64,000 nucleotides of DNA, taken from NCBI RefSeq assembly GCF_022397915.1, contig NZ_JAKEUO010000005.1, positions 178,492-242,491 on the forward strand, given 5' to 3'. Below the pieces are notes generated by a model. The model searched no databases. It saw only the letters and a list, made by a program, of their open reading frames with translations, and was not told where the DNA came from. This document shows positions 17,404-25,763 of the stretch, piece by piece (the first letter of the stretch is position 1; the number at the start of each line of letters is the position of its first letter). A program made the translations under genes and the position numbers. The DNA is from Vibrio sp. Isolate34. Its GTDB lineage: Bacteria; Pseudomonadota; Gammaproteobacteria; Enterobacterales; Vibrionaceae.

Positions 17404-18552
17404 TTACATTGCCGCTTCGAAGATCGCTGAGATTTCTTCATGAGTCGCTTGTTTAGGGTTAGTGAAACCACAAGCGTCTTTTAGTGCGTTGTCAGACAGA
17501 GTCGGGATGTCTTCAAGCTTAGCACCAAGCTGCGCGATGCCTGTTGGGATGTTCACGTCGTTTGCTAGTTGAACAATCGCGTTGATAGCCGCTTCTGCGC
17601 CTTGCTCTGGTGTCATGCCTTCAATATTCACGCCCATTGCTTTTGCAACATCACATAGACGCTCAGGGCAAACTTGCGCGTTGTAGCGTTGAACGTGCGG
17701 CAGAAGGATAGCGTTACATACACCGTGTGGAAGGTCGTAGAAACCACCCAGTTGGTGCGCCATTGCGTGAACATAGCCAAGAGAAGCGTTGTTGAATGCC
17801 ATGCCTGCCATGAACTGTGCGTAAGCCATTTGCTCACGAGCTTCAATGTCTTCACCGTGCGATACTGCTGTTCTTAGGTGCGCTTGCACTAGTTCAATCG
17901 CCTTAATCGCAACTGCATCTGTGATTGGCGTAGCTGCGATAGAAACGTAAGCTTCGATTGCGTGTGTTAGCGCGTCCATACCCGTTGCTGCAGTCAGTGA
18001 TGCAGGTTTAGCAAGCATCAACTCAGGATCGTTCACAGAGATTAGAGGTGTTGTGTGCTTATCAACGATAGCCATCTTAATGTGACGCTCTTCATCAGTG
18101 ATGATGCAGAAACGTGTCATTTCAGATGCTGTACCTGCTGTTGTGTTGATAGCAATAAGAGGCATCATTGGTTTTTCAGACTGATCGACACCTTCGTAGT
18201 CTGCAATTTTGCCACCGTTAGAAGCAACTAGTGCGATACCTTTTGCACAGTCGTGTGGAGAACCACCACCTAGAGAAACAACGAAATCACAATCGTTGTC
18301 AGTCAGCAATTCAAGGCCATCGTTAACGTTAGTGATGGTTGGGTTTGGTTGAGTGCCATCGAATACAACTGCGTCTACGCCGCGCTGGCTAAGAAGGTCT
18401 TGTACCTGCTTAACTACGCCAATTTGGTTAAGGATCTTATCTGTCACGATCAGACCTTTTTTAAAGCCTTGAGACTGAATGCTATCAGCAGCATCCTTCA
18501 GACAGCCAGTACCCATGAAGTTGATTGTAGGGATGTAAAATGCAGTAGACAT
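17404..18552 (-). CDS. yiaY: iron-containing alcohol dehydrogenase, YiaY type
   Basis: 382-aa group III alcohol dehydrogenase, very similar along its whole length to E. coli YiaY (383 aa). NAD-binding segment [20 protein letters not shown]; cofactor loop [18 protein letters not shown]; metal-binding region [15 protein letters not shown] with His residues in [12 protein letters not shown] and LPHGVCNA. Uses Fe2+ (or Zn) and NAD(H) on small alcohols or aldehydes; YiaY has been linked to threonine oxidation, but substrate is not determined here. Monocistronic, with a terminator after it. A TGTGA-N6-TCATA sequence at 18667-18682 resembles a CRP site upstream. Confidence 0.93.
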   Translation of the reverse strand: MSTAFYIPTINFMGTGCLKDAADSIQSQGFKKGLIVTDKILNQIGVVKQVQDLLSQRGVDAVVFDGTQPNPTITNVNDGLELLTDNDCDFVVSLGGGSPHDCAKGIALVASNGGKIADYEGVDQSEKPMMPLIAINTTAGTASEMTRFCIITDEERHIKMAIVDKHTTPLISVNDPELMLAKPASLTAATGMDALTHAIEAYVSIAATPITDAVAIKAIELVQAHLRTAVSHGEDIEAREQMAYAQFMAGMAFNNASLGYVHAMAHQLGGFYDLPHGVCNAILLPHVQRYNAQVCPERLCDVAKAMGVNIEGMTPEQGAEAAINAIVQLANDVNIPTGIAQLGAKLEDIPTLSDNALKDACGFTNPKQATHEEISAIFEAAM

Positions 18553-18666
18553 TGGAAAACTCCGTTAATTATGATTTTTAATTTCCTACATGGTGTCGGC
18601 AATCAACTGGTCGACCATTGATCTGGAACAACTTTGATTCCGAACTACCACTTTGTGGCTATGCGT

Positions 18667-18682
18667 TGTGATAGGGCTCATA
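18667..18682. promoter_or_regulatory. possible CRP site upstream of yiaY
   Basis: TGTGATAGGGCTCATA matches the CRP consensus TGTGA-N6-TCACA at nine of ten positions; it lies about 115-130 bp before the yiaY start. Sequence match only. Confidence 0.3.
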
Positions 18683-18798
18683 TAGCAATCGTTTTTATGG
18701 TAATCAGTTATGTTTATTGTCAGTAATGGGTAGTAAGTAAGTGATTGATTTAAGTGCAGAATGGCGCTCTATAACCATGAAAAATAACGGCTATTCAG

Positions 18799-18966
18799 TC
18801 AAATTTGCTTCAGTTCATCTTTTTCCGATATATCCATTGAGTCATCGCTGCATGTAACTTGAGGCTTATCGGAATCTAAAGAATCAGAGGTGTCTTGTGT
18901 TTCTTCATCATAATATTTAACAAGAAATGGGGTGAGCATGACGGATGACGGTAAGAAGTGCTTCAT
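18799..18966 (-). CDS. 55-aa acidic small protein
   Basis: Small frame with a very strong ribosome site: GGGAGGTATT directly before the ATG at 18966. The protein starts MKHFLPSSVMLTPFLVKYY and continues with a highly acidic Asp/Ser/Glu-rich tail (DEETQDTSDSLDSDKP, SDDSMDISEKDE). Codon positions are clean with no internal stop; a single Cys is present. It lies alone in the 628-bp gap between yiaY and yjjG. No family is recognised. The Shine-Dalgarno sequence is the main argument that it is translated. Confidence 0.6.
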   Translation of the reverse strand: MKHFLPSSVMLTPFLVKYYDEETQDTSDSLDSDKPQVTCSDDSMDISEKDELKQI

Positions 18967-19180
18967 AATACCTCCCGGTACTTAAATGTATTTCTTGTAT
19001 GGTATTGGTTTAATATGTGGCAAAATTTGCGATACATCATGACTTGTTGCTTGTTTTCTATAAATTCTTAGAACTATATTCAGGCTCACAAAAATGGTAG
19101 TAGAATGCACACTTAACCGTTGAGGTTAGGAAAGAACAAAATATAAATACGGCTCAACAGCGCGAATAACAGGACAGAAT

Positions 19181-19855
19181 ATGAAGTACGATTGGATATT
19201 CTTTGATGCGGATGAAACCTTGTTCCACTTTGATGCTTTTCAAGGAATGAAGCTGATGTTCTCCCGTTTTGGTGTGGACTTTAGTGAACAGGATTATTCA
19301 GTTTACCAAGAGGTGAATTTACCACTTTGGGTAGACTACCAAGATGGCCGCATTACAGCAGAACAACTAAAGCACGCGCGTTTTGAAAGCTGGGCAACAA
19401 AGTTAGAGACAACCACAGCAGAATTAAACAGTGCATTTTTGACCGCAATGGCGGATATCTGTTCTCTGCTCCCAGGTGCAAAAGAGTTGATGGAGTCTTT
19501 AAAAGGCAAAGTTAACATGGGCATCATCACCAATGGTTTCACCGAGCTGCAATCTATCCGTTTAGAACGCACTGGAATGACAGATTACTTTGATCATGTG
19601 ATCATTTCTGAAGAAGTGGGTGTTGCTAAACCAGACGCTGAGATCTTTGAACATGCACATAAGCTTGTTGGCTTACCAGCAAAACAACGCGTATTGATGG
19701 TCGGAGATAACCCGCATTCAGATATTCTAGGCGGCTTGGATTTTGGTATTGAGACGTGTTGGTTGAATAGCCAAGAGAAAGCGGCACCAGCGGGAATTAA
19801 CCCTCATTATCAGGTTAAGTCTTTAGCTGACCTGCAAACTCTGTTATTGGCATAA
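19181..19855 (+). CDS. yjjG: pyrimidine 5'-nucleotidase YjjG (HAD family)
   Basis: 224-aa HAD-superfamily phosphatase. Motif I is FFDADETLF (nucleophile and acid Asp at residues 9 and 11), motif II IITNGFTELQ, motif III Lys in VGVAKPDAEIFE, motif IV VLMVGDNPHSDILGG. Helical cap domain between residues 15 and 90. Length and sequence fit YjjG (225 aa), which dephosphorylates dUMP, dTMP and UMP, including non-canonical nucleotides (house-cleaning). Start ATG 19181. Ends at a hairpin (19886-19919). Confidence 0.93.
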   Translation: MKYDWIFFDADETLFHFDAFQGMKLMFSRFGVDFSEQDYSVYQEVNLPLWVDYQDGRITAEQLKHARFESWATKLETTTAELNSAFLTAMADICSLLPGAKELMESLKGKVNMGIITNGFTELQSIRLERTGMTDYFDHVIISEEVGVAKPDAEIFEHAHKLVGLPAKQRVLMVGDNPHSDILGGLDFGIETCWLNSQEKAAPAGINPHYQVKSLADLQTLLLA

Positions 19856-19885
19856 TTGTTTTTAGATTTTTGAGTGAATGATTGA

Positions 19886-19919
19886 TAGCCGAGTGCAGTT
19901 ATGTGCTCGGCTACTTATT
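19886..19919 (+). terminator. terminator after yjjG
   Basis: AGCCGAG pairs with CTCGGCT around TGCAGTTATGTG, followed by ACTTATTTTT; about 30 bases after the stop. Confidence 0.65.
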
Positions 19920-20014
19920 TTTACCTACTGCAAGTTATCGATAGTGGTGCTAAAGCCTATCTTTGCTTTAAGCTCGCTTTGATTACACCATTACAATAAA
20001 GAAAAGGAAGAGGC

Positions 20015-20947
20015 GTGCTGAAATCTCATCGCCATAGTTGCTACGGCATTGCTGCCATTTTACTTTGGAGCTGCTTAATCGCGCTATCTCGTAGCGTATC
20101 AGAACAACTGGGCCCAATCGGTGGCGCTGCCAGCCTTTATACAGTGAGTTCGCTGTTGTTGGTCTGTGTTATGGGGTTACCTAAGTTGTCGCGCTTCTCT
20201 AAGTCGTATCTGTTGATTGGTGGTGCTCTGTTCGTTTGTTATGAGATCTTCTTGGCTTTGGCTTTAGGAATGGCAAACAACCGACATCAAGCCTTGGAAA
20301 TGGCCGTCATCAACTACTTATGGCCAGCATTGACGGTGTTGTTCGCAGTCCTGCTCAGCGACAAAAAGATTAACTGGTTGGTTTACCCAAGTATCTTCTT
20401 AGCCTTCTTTGGCGTGGCTTGGAGTATCAGCGGCGATCAGGGGCTTTCTGTTGACCAAATTGCTGCCAATATTGCTACTAACCCTAAAACCTATTCAATG
20501 GCGTTTTTCGGCGCGATTATTTGGGCGGTCTACTGTAATTACACTCAGAAAGTGGCGAAAGGGCAGAATGCGATCGTGTTGTTCTTTATCGCGACGGCAA
20601 TCACCTTGTGGATCAAATACGCATTGAGTAACGAAACCGGCATGGTGATGACAACCAGCGCCGCGATTGACTTAGTGTTGGCAGGTGTGTGTATGGGCGC
20701 AGGCTACGCGCTTTGGAATACAGCGATACTTGGCGGCAATATGGTCTTCTTGGCGACCATGTCGTATTTCACGCCTATTTTTGCGACCTTACTGTCTTCT
20801 ATGATTTTGGGTTTGTCATTGAGCATGACGTTTTGGCAGGGTGTTTGTATGGTGACGATTGGCTCTCTAGCTTGTTGGTGGGTAACCAGAGACAAAAAGC
20901 CGACGGTTACGGCGTCGGCTTCTAAAAAGGTTCAATCAGAGTCTTAG
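20015..20947 (+). CDS. yddG: YddG-type amino-acid exporter (DMT/EamA family)
   Basis: 310-aa inner-membrane protein with ten TM helices in two EamA repeats (residues 8-130 and 158-290). The GTG start at 20015 is supported by GAAAAGGAAGAGGC. Sequence such as AAILLWSCLIALSRSVSEQLGP, MAVINYLWPALTVLFAVL and GYALWNTAILGGNMVFLATMSYFTP is characteristic of YddG, which exports aromatic and other neutral amino acids, driven by facilitated diffusion. The last 15 codons overlap a terminator used by the convergent transporter gene. Confidence 0.9.
   Translation: MLKSHRHSCYGIAAILLWSCLIALSRSVSEQLGPIGGAASLYTVSSLLLVCVMGLPKLSRFSKSYLLIGGALFVCYEIFLALALGMANNRHQALEMAVINYLWPALTVLFAVLLSDKKINWLVYPSIFLAFFGVAWSISGDQGLSVDQIAANIATNPKTYSMAFFGAIIWAVYCNYTQKVAKGQNAIVLFFIATAITLWIKYALSNETGMVMTTSAAIDLVLAGVCMGAGYALWNTAILGGNMVFLATMSYFTPIFATLLSSMILGLSLSMTFWQGVCMVTIGSLACWWVTRDKKPTVTASASKKVQSES
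20893..20922 (-). terminator. terminator for the CDF transporter, inside yddG 3' end
   Basis: Read on the minus strand: AGCCGAC, loop GCCGTAACC, GTCGGCT then TTTTT. It lies 49 bases after the stop of the gene ending at 20971 but within the coding sequence of convergent yddG. Confidence 0.8.
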
Positions 20948-20970
20948 TTAGTAAGAGGTTTTCTTGACTC

Positions 20971-21867
20971 TTAACTCGCGATATTGAGATTCAATTGAAG
21001 CTCATAAGGCATCTTCGATAAGCGTCGTTTAAGTTGGCGGCGCGTACGTTCAATATCATCAACCGCAATCGCATCTTGGTCATTGGTATGAATATCAACG
21101 TTGATTCTTAGCTCAGGGCCAACCTTAGTCACGCCCATTAGTTCCAAATCTTGATCCGCTTCTTTGTCTACCGCGACCACGTTTTTATCTACCGCATCAC
21201 AAATGTCTTTGGTTGCCGACATCATCAGCAGTTCACGCATCGCTTCGCGTAACATGTCGAATGGCACTTTGATGAAGTAGAAAGACATCAGCAACATCAT
21301 CATTGGATCGGCATATACTGAGTATGACACAAGAGGTGAGAATGTCATTGCCCACGCAACAACGAAACCAGCCGTTACCGCGACACTCAATAGTGTATCC
21401 ATCTGCCACTGTTTAGATTCCGCTTGAATCAAACCCGAAGAGATACGTTTGCTCTTGTTAGCGATGTACCACCAAGCGTAACCACAACCCAATACGTTGA
21501 AAATACCAAACAGAGTTGCGATAGAAGCATCGACCTCACGACCACCTGTCATCAAGGCACCAATCGCAGAGTAAAGCGAATAACCAACCACAAGTAGAAT
21601 CACAACGGCTTTAATCGCAATCACAATCGGTTCGATGATAGCTCGACCGAACGGGAACTCTCTATCTGAAGGACGGTTAATGTATTTTGAAGCAGCTAGT
21701 GACAATAAAGTTAACAGTAAGCTGATAAGAGAATAGACACCGTCAAATACTATGACCAGAGAGCCAACGATAAGACCCAACACCAATCCGCCAATCGCGA
21801 AGCCTGATGCTAAAAGGGCTGAGAACAATAGTACTCGATTTTCGTTTTGGCTTTTCCTGTCACACAT
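20971..21867 (-). CDS. CDF-family cation transporter with atypical metal site
   Basis: 298-aa cation diffusion facilitator: six TM helices (residues 12-235) and a C-terminal cytosolic ferredoxin-like domain (about 240-298, GPELRINVDIHTNDQ). FGRAIIEP after TM2 matches the family PFGRxRxE motif. The usual metal site of YiiP-type transporters is two Asp in TM2 and HxxxD in TM5; here TM2 has D42 but S46 in place of the second Asp, and TM5 has Q153-W-Q-M-D157, so His is replaced by Gln. Substrate may therefore differ from Zn/Fe. Single gene. Confidence 0.88.
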   Translation of the reverse strand: MCDRKSQNENRVLLFSALLASGFAIGGLVLGLIVGSLVIVFDGVYSLISLLLTLLSLAASKYINRPSDREFPFGRAIIEPIVIAIKAVVILLVVGYSLYSAIGALMTGGREVDASIATLFGIFNVLGCGYAWWYIANKSKRISSGLIQAESKQWQMDTLLSVAVTAGFVVAWAMTFSPLVSYSVYADPMMMLLMSFYFIKVPFDMLREAMRELLMMSATKDICDAVDKNVVAVDKEADQDLELMGVTKVGPELRINVDIHTNDQDAIAVDDIERTRRQLKRRLSKMPYELQLNLNIAS

Positions 21868-22255
21868 AATATTTTCCAGATGTTTTTGATAACTTCATTG
21901 TTCTAATAATGAGCTAACTTTACAAACCTTATCTGATGATATTGATGTGTACTATTTAAGTGGTTCATTTAAATCATTGTAATTCAGTGGCTTAAGTTAA
22001 ATTTGAGGTGTCAATAAAGTTGACGATGACTGTTTTCTAGGGGATTTGTGCAACTGAGAATAGATGGTTTATGATTAATGAAATATATCAGTCATCAGTG
22101 TCGTATAGCTTCGTGAGCTCAATGTTTACATAAACTTAAGCATATCGATAAAGGCAACGTTAGCGTTCGAATACGTTGCGTAAATGGTTCAGTCTTAGAT
22201 CGCAAAAGGCGGCACAGGCAATAGCTCGCGCCGATCTTAAATTGGGAAGCTAAAA
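21868..22255. other. intergenic region, nothing recognised
   Basis: 388 bp between the CDF gene start and the end of the next LysR gene (both on the minus strand). It must carry the CDF promoter. No RNA gene, repeat or convincing small frame was seen. Confidence 0.5.
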
Positions 22256-23134
22256 TTAGAAATCGAACAAGTAGTCGCTGAGCTGATCCGCGAGCCAGTT
22301 CATACCTGGGTGTTCTGCCATACCTGCTGCGGTAAACATGCAGTAGTCTTCTTGGGTAAGGCCGTATGTGTGTTTGATCACCGCTAACTCTTGTTCACGT
22401 AGCAAGTGACGAATCAGTGGCTCTGGCATTACGCCCCAGGCTTCTTCACGTAAAATTGTATCCAGCATAAAATCAAAGCTAGAGAAGCCGATGTAACGAC
22501 GCGAAAAGGGTTCAAGCTCTGGGTTATCCTTTTCATTGAGATAAACCATGGTCGCTTGCATCGAATTTCTTAATACCTCATCAGAAACACGTCGCATCGC
22601 ACTCAGGTCATGTCCTTTCTTACACACCGACATCATTCGAATCTTGCCAAGTGGGTTGTAGATAATCCGTGGGTCATCGACACGTTCATAATCGACACCA
22701 AAAGCGAAATCCACTTGTTGGGTTTCAACCAAGTTGGCTAAGTCGCCACTCGAAGCAAGAACAAAGTTGAATGAGGTCGAAGGGTACTTGTTATTGAGGG
22801 CGTGCGATAAATCCTGCCACATATCATCGGGTAATGAGTCGTCACGGGCAATCCATATCTCGGCGTTGAACTCGCCAGATACATGCAAGCACGTTTGTTT
22901 AATGCGTGCTGCCGTCACTAACATGCCTTCACAATCTTTGTAGATGGCTTTGCCAGCTTCAGACAGTTCGACGTGATTTCCGCTACGCACGAACAGTTCT
23001 ACATCTAACTCTTTCTCCAAGGCTTTAATCGACATACTTAGCTTGGTTCGGTTGCATTCGAGCTGGCGTGCAGCTTCAGAGACTGATCCTAAATCAGCAA
23101 CAGAACAAAAGGCTTGGACTTGAGAAAGGTTCAT
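22256..23134 (-). CDS. LysR-family regulator
   Basis: 292-aa LysR-type regulator. HTH in residues 1-60 (LSQVQAFCSVADLGSVSEAARQ, then KLSMSIKALEKELDVELF). Effector domain from about residue 90, with FAFGVDYERVDDPR typical of the second lobe. It is divergent from the methyltransferase gene at 23296, and an inverted repeat with LysR-like geometry (23186-23204) lies between them. No ligand can be predicted. Confidence 0.87.
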   Translation of the reverse strand: MNLSQVQAFCSVADLGSVSEAARQLECNRTKLSMSIKALEKELDVELFVRSGNHVELSEAGKAIYKDCEGMLVTAARIKQTCLHVSGEFNAEIWIARDDSLPDDMWQDLSHALNNKYPSTSFNFVLASSGDLANLVETQQVDFAFGVDYERVDDPRIIYNPLGKIRMMSVCKKGHDLSAMRRVSDEVLRNSMQATMVYLNEKDNPELEPFSRRYIGFSSFDFMLDTILREEAWGVMPEPLIRHLLREQELAVIKHTYGLTQEDYCMFTAAGMAEHPGMNWLADQLSDYLFDF

Positions 23135-23185
23135 TTCATTTCCATATTGAGCGGGTGTCGGTGCATATTATCTGAATATTGTGCT

Positions 23186-23204
23186 GACTATCTTAGAAAT
23201 AGTC
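23186..23204. promoter_or_regulatory. candidate LysR-binding inverted repeat
   Basis: GACTAT (23186-23191), 7-bp spacer, ATAGTC (23199-23204): perfect arms, located between divergent LysR and methyltransferase genes, 52 bp from the LysR start. Confidence 0.4.
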
Positions 23205-23295
23205 CATCTTTGCATGATAACTCTATGACGAATTGACTAATTTGGTTTACTCTGGGGAAGTTCCGAACCTACAAGAAGTAAAGATGGAGGCCATG

Positions 23296-23895
23296 ATGGC
23301 GAAACAATGGGACGAGTACGCCGTTGATTGGGATAAAGATCCCGCGACCGCAGTATTCGCACAGTCCGTATTTGACCAGTTGACACAGCTCGTTGATCTG
23401 AACGGAACCCGTGTCCTTGATTTTGGTTGTGGTACAGGACTACTCAGCCAGAAAATATCTCCTTTAGCAAAAGAGATCATCGCACTCGACATCTCCGAAG
23501 GGATGATTGAAGAGTTAGATAAGAAAGAGCTACCAAACGTTGAACCGGTTGTTGATATTTTATCGCGCGGACTAGCAGCGCAGCATCCAGCATTCAGAAA
23601 CCAGTTTGATCTAGTGGTTGCTTCTTCGGTGTGTGGTTTTATCCCGAACCTACAAGACACAGTCAGTCTGATTTACACATTGCTTGAAAACGACGGCACG
23701 TTTGTCCACTGGGATTGGTGCCTAGAAAACGACAGTAAAGATTATGGCGTAAGCCAGCAGCGCTCGCAGAATGTGTTGAGTGCGGCAGGTTTCTCTGTTG
23801 TTGAAGTGTCGACACCGTTCTCGGTTGATACACCACAAGGTGAGTTAAAAGTACTGATGGGTGTTGGACGCAAACAAGTGCTTCCTCATCTGTAA
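23296..23895 (+). CDS. class I SAM-dependent methyltransferase
   Basis: 199-aa methyltransferase. SAM-binding motif I is VLDFGCGTGLLSQKI (about residue 40), followed by the acidic motif IIALDISEGMIEEL and LVVASSVCGFIPN. Start placed at ATG 23296 because GGAGG ends six bases earlier; ATGs at 23284 and 23293 and an upstream TTG at 23233 are alternatives. The substrate is unknown; the family includes ubiquinone-type and small-molecule methylases. Possibly controlled by the divergent LysR gene. Followed by a clear terminator. Confidence 0.82.
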   Translation: MAKQWDEYAVDWDKDPATAVFAQSVFDQLTQLVDLNGTRVLDFGCGTGLLSQKISPLAKEIIALDISEGMIEELDKKELPNVEPVVDILSRGLAAQHPAFRNQFDLVVASSVCGFIPNLQDTVSLIYTLLENDGTFVHWDWCLENDSKDYGVSQQRSQNVLSAAGFSVVEVSTPFSVDTPQGELKVLMGVGRKQVLPHL

Positions 23896-23960
23896 TTGCT
23901 TCCCTTATTTGTAAAGAGTATTGCTTTTAGCCAACTCTGACAGAGCAAACCTAAATAACG

Positions 23961-24003
23961 AAACCCACATCAACGGCCTTAAAGCCAGTTATGTGGGTTT
24001 TTC
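23961..24003 (+). terminator. terminator after the methyltransferase gene
   Basis: AAACCCACAT pairs with ATGTGGGTTT; the intervening 20-odd bases contain a second small stem (GGCC/AGCC region). The T-run follows. Confidence 0.75.
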
Positions 24004-24086
24004 TATTTTTACGGCTTGGTGTTTTAAACGGACTATTCCTATTCCTAGAGCTAGTGTCTTGATGACGGCTAATTCCAAATACAAAA

Positions 24087-24136
24087 TTTCCATTTTGGAA
24101 AAATAGTCTTGCATACATTTCATTAGTGGAAATGTA
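24087..24136. promoter_or_regulatory. two inverted repeats upstream of yjjI
   Basis: First: TTTCCA, TTT, TGGAAA (24087-24101). Second: TACATTTC (24114-24121) and GAAATGTA (24129-24136) with a 7-bp spacer. Both lie within 100 bp of the yjjI start and look like dimer-binding sites. No good FNR box (TTGAT-N4-ATCAA) was seen, although an anaerobic enzyme would be expected to have one. Confidence 0.4.
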
Positions 24137-24182
24137 ACGGTGAGAGATAAAATAAGCCCATAACAATTTTAAGGGTTTAACC

Positions 24183-25739
24183 ATGAGCCACCAATCTGCT
24201 TCTCCACAACTTTCAGAGCAACAACAACGCTTTAGCAATATCATTTCAGATGCCAATCTGTCGCCAAAACAGAAATCGAGCTATCTTGCTTTAGAAGCTG
24301 AAGCGAGCCTGCCGTATATGCCGGTAAGCAATGAAGTAGAGCAAGCCTTACAACAAGGTGTGCTATGTGACATGTTTGAAGGTCACGCCCCATTTAAGCC
24401 GCGCTATGTGCTTCCCGATTATTCTAAATACTTACATCAAGGCTCAAAGTATTTAGAGCTTAGCGCGGCAACTAATTTCGACGAAGCATTGAACATGCTG
24501 ACCATCCTTTATCACCACGTTCCGTCAGTGACTTCCATTCCGGTTTACCTAGGTCAACTGGACGATGTGTTGATACCTTTCGTTGGCGACTTAACGGAAG
24601 AGCAGGTTTATCAAAAGCTTAAGCTGTTCTGGATTATGTTGGACCGCACGTTGCCAGATGCCTTCATGCATGTGAATATCGGCCCTACCGACAACATCAT
24701 CTGCCGTACTATTTTACGTGTCGATGCTGAGCTCAAGCAGATCGCACCTAACTTAACTTTTATGTACGACCCTGCAGTGACGCCGGATGATCTGTTGCGT
24801 CATGCAGCGAGCAACATTTGCGAATGCAGCAAGCCACACATCGCCAACTATCCTGCACATGCCGCAGCGTATGGTGATAAGCGTTTTGGTATCGTGAGTT
24901 GCTACAACTCGCTACCTTTAGCGGGAGGTTCAAACACGTTAGTTCGCATGAACCTGAAGCAAGTGGCGTTGAAGTCTGATGACAGTGCCGATTTCTTACA
25001 ACAAATGCTACCAAACTACAGCGGTATCATGATCGAGCTAATGAACGCGCGTAGCCGTTTCTTGCATGAAGAGTCTAATTTCTTCGAAGGCTTTTTAACC
25101 AAAGAAGGTTTGATTGAAGAAGACCGTTTTGCGCCAATGTTTGGTATTTACGGTATGGCTGAAGCAGTCAACATCTTGATGGAAAAAGAGGGCAAAGTAG
25201 GGCGTTATGGTCATGACGAACAAGCAAACCAACTTGGGCATCGTATCTCAGAAAAACTGGCTGAGATCGTTGAAAACTCTGAAGTGAAGTATGGGGTGGA
25301 AGGCAAGGCTCTATTACACGCTCAAGGTGGTATCAGCTTAGATGAAGATGTAACGCCAGGCGTGCGTATTCCTTATGGTACGGAGCCGGATCCTGTCTCT
25401 TACGTTCGCGCAACTGCGGGTCACCATAAGTTCTATACCTCAGGTATCAGCGACATTTTGACCATCGACGAAACAGTGAAGTCTAACCCTGAAGCGATGT
25501 TTAACTTGTGCAAAGGCGCAATCCAAGCGGGTTACCGTGAGTTTACTGCCAACGTGGCATCGAACGATTTGGTTCGTGTGACGGGTTACATGATTAAGCT
25601 TTCAGACATTGCTAAATATGACGAGCAAGGTTCGCGTACTAACACGACTTTCTTGGGAGCCGAGGCTGCGAAGAACACGGGCATTTTAGAACGTAAACCA
25701 CGCGTCGCGAGCTTAGATATGTCGCCAACGTACGAATAG
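24183..25739 (+). CDS. yjjI: YjjI-family glycyl radical enzyme
   Basis: 518-aa glycyl radical enzyme of the YjjI type, shorter than PFL or diol dehydratases. The radical glycine is G468 in NDLVRVTGYMIKL, and the active-site cysteine is probably C240 in GIVSCYNSLPLAGGSN. Such enzymes work anaerobically, with the radical installed by a partner activase; the reaction of YjjI is unknown. yjjW, encoding the activase, starts 24 bp downstream on the same strand, forming an operon. Start ATG 24183 follows TTTAAGGGTTTAACC. In place of a normal PFL N-terminal domain there is a unique approx. 200-residue region. Confidence 0.93.
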   Translation: MSHQSASPQLSEQQQRFSNIISDANLSPKQKSSYLALEAEASLPYMPVSNEVEQALQQGVLCDMFEGHAPFKPRYVLPDYSKYLHQGSKYLELSAATNFDEALNMLTILYHHVPSVTSIPVYLGQLDDVLIPFVGDLTEEQVYQKLKLFWIMLDRTLPDAFMHVNIGPTDNIICRTILRVDAELKQIAPNLTFMYDPAVTPDDLLRHAASNICECSKPHIANYPAHAAAYGDKRFGIVSCYNSLPLAGGSNTLVRMNLKQVALKSDDSADFLQQMLPNYSGIMIELMNARSRFLHEESNFFEGFLTKEGLIEEDRFAPMFGIYGMAEAVNILMEKEGKVGRYGHDEQANQLGHRISEKLAEIVENSEVKYGVEGKALLHAQGGISLDEDVTPGVRIPYGTEPDPVSYVRATAGHHKFYTSGISDILTIDETVKSNPEAMFNLCKGAIQAGYREFTANVASNDLVRVTGYMIKLSDIAKYDEQGSRTNTTFLGAEAAKNTGILERKPRVASLDMSPTYE

Positions 25740-25763
25740 CGTTGCAATCGAATCACATTAATT

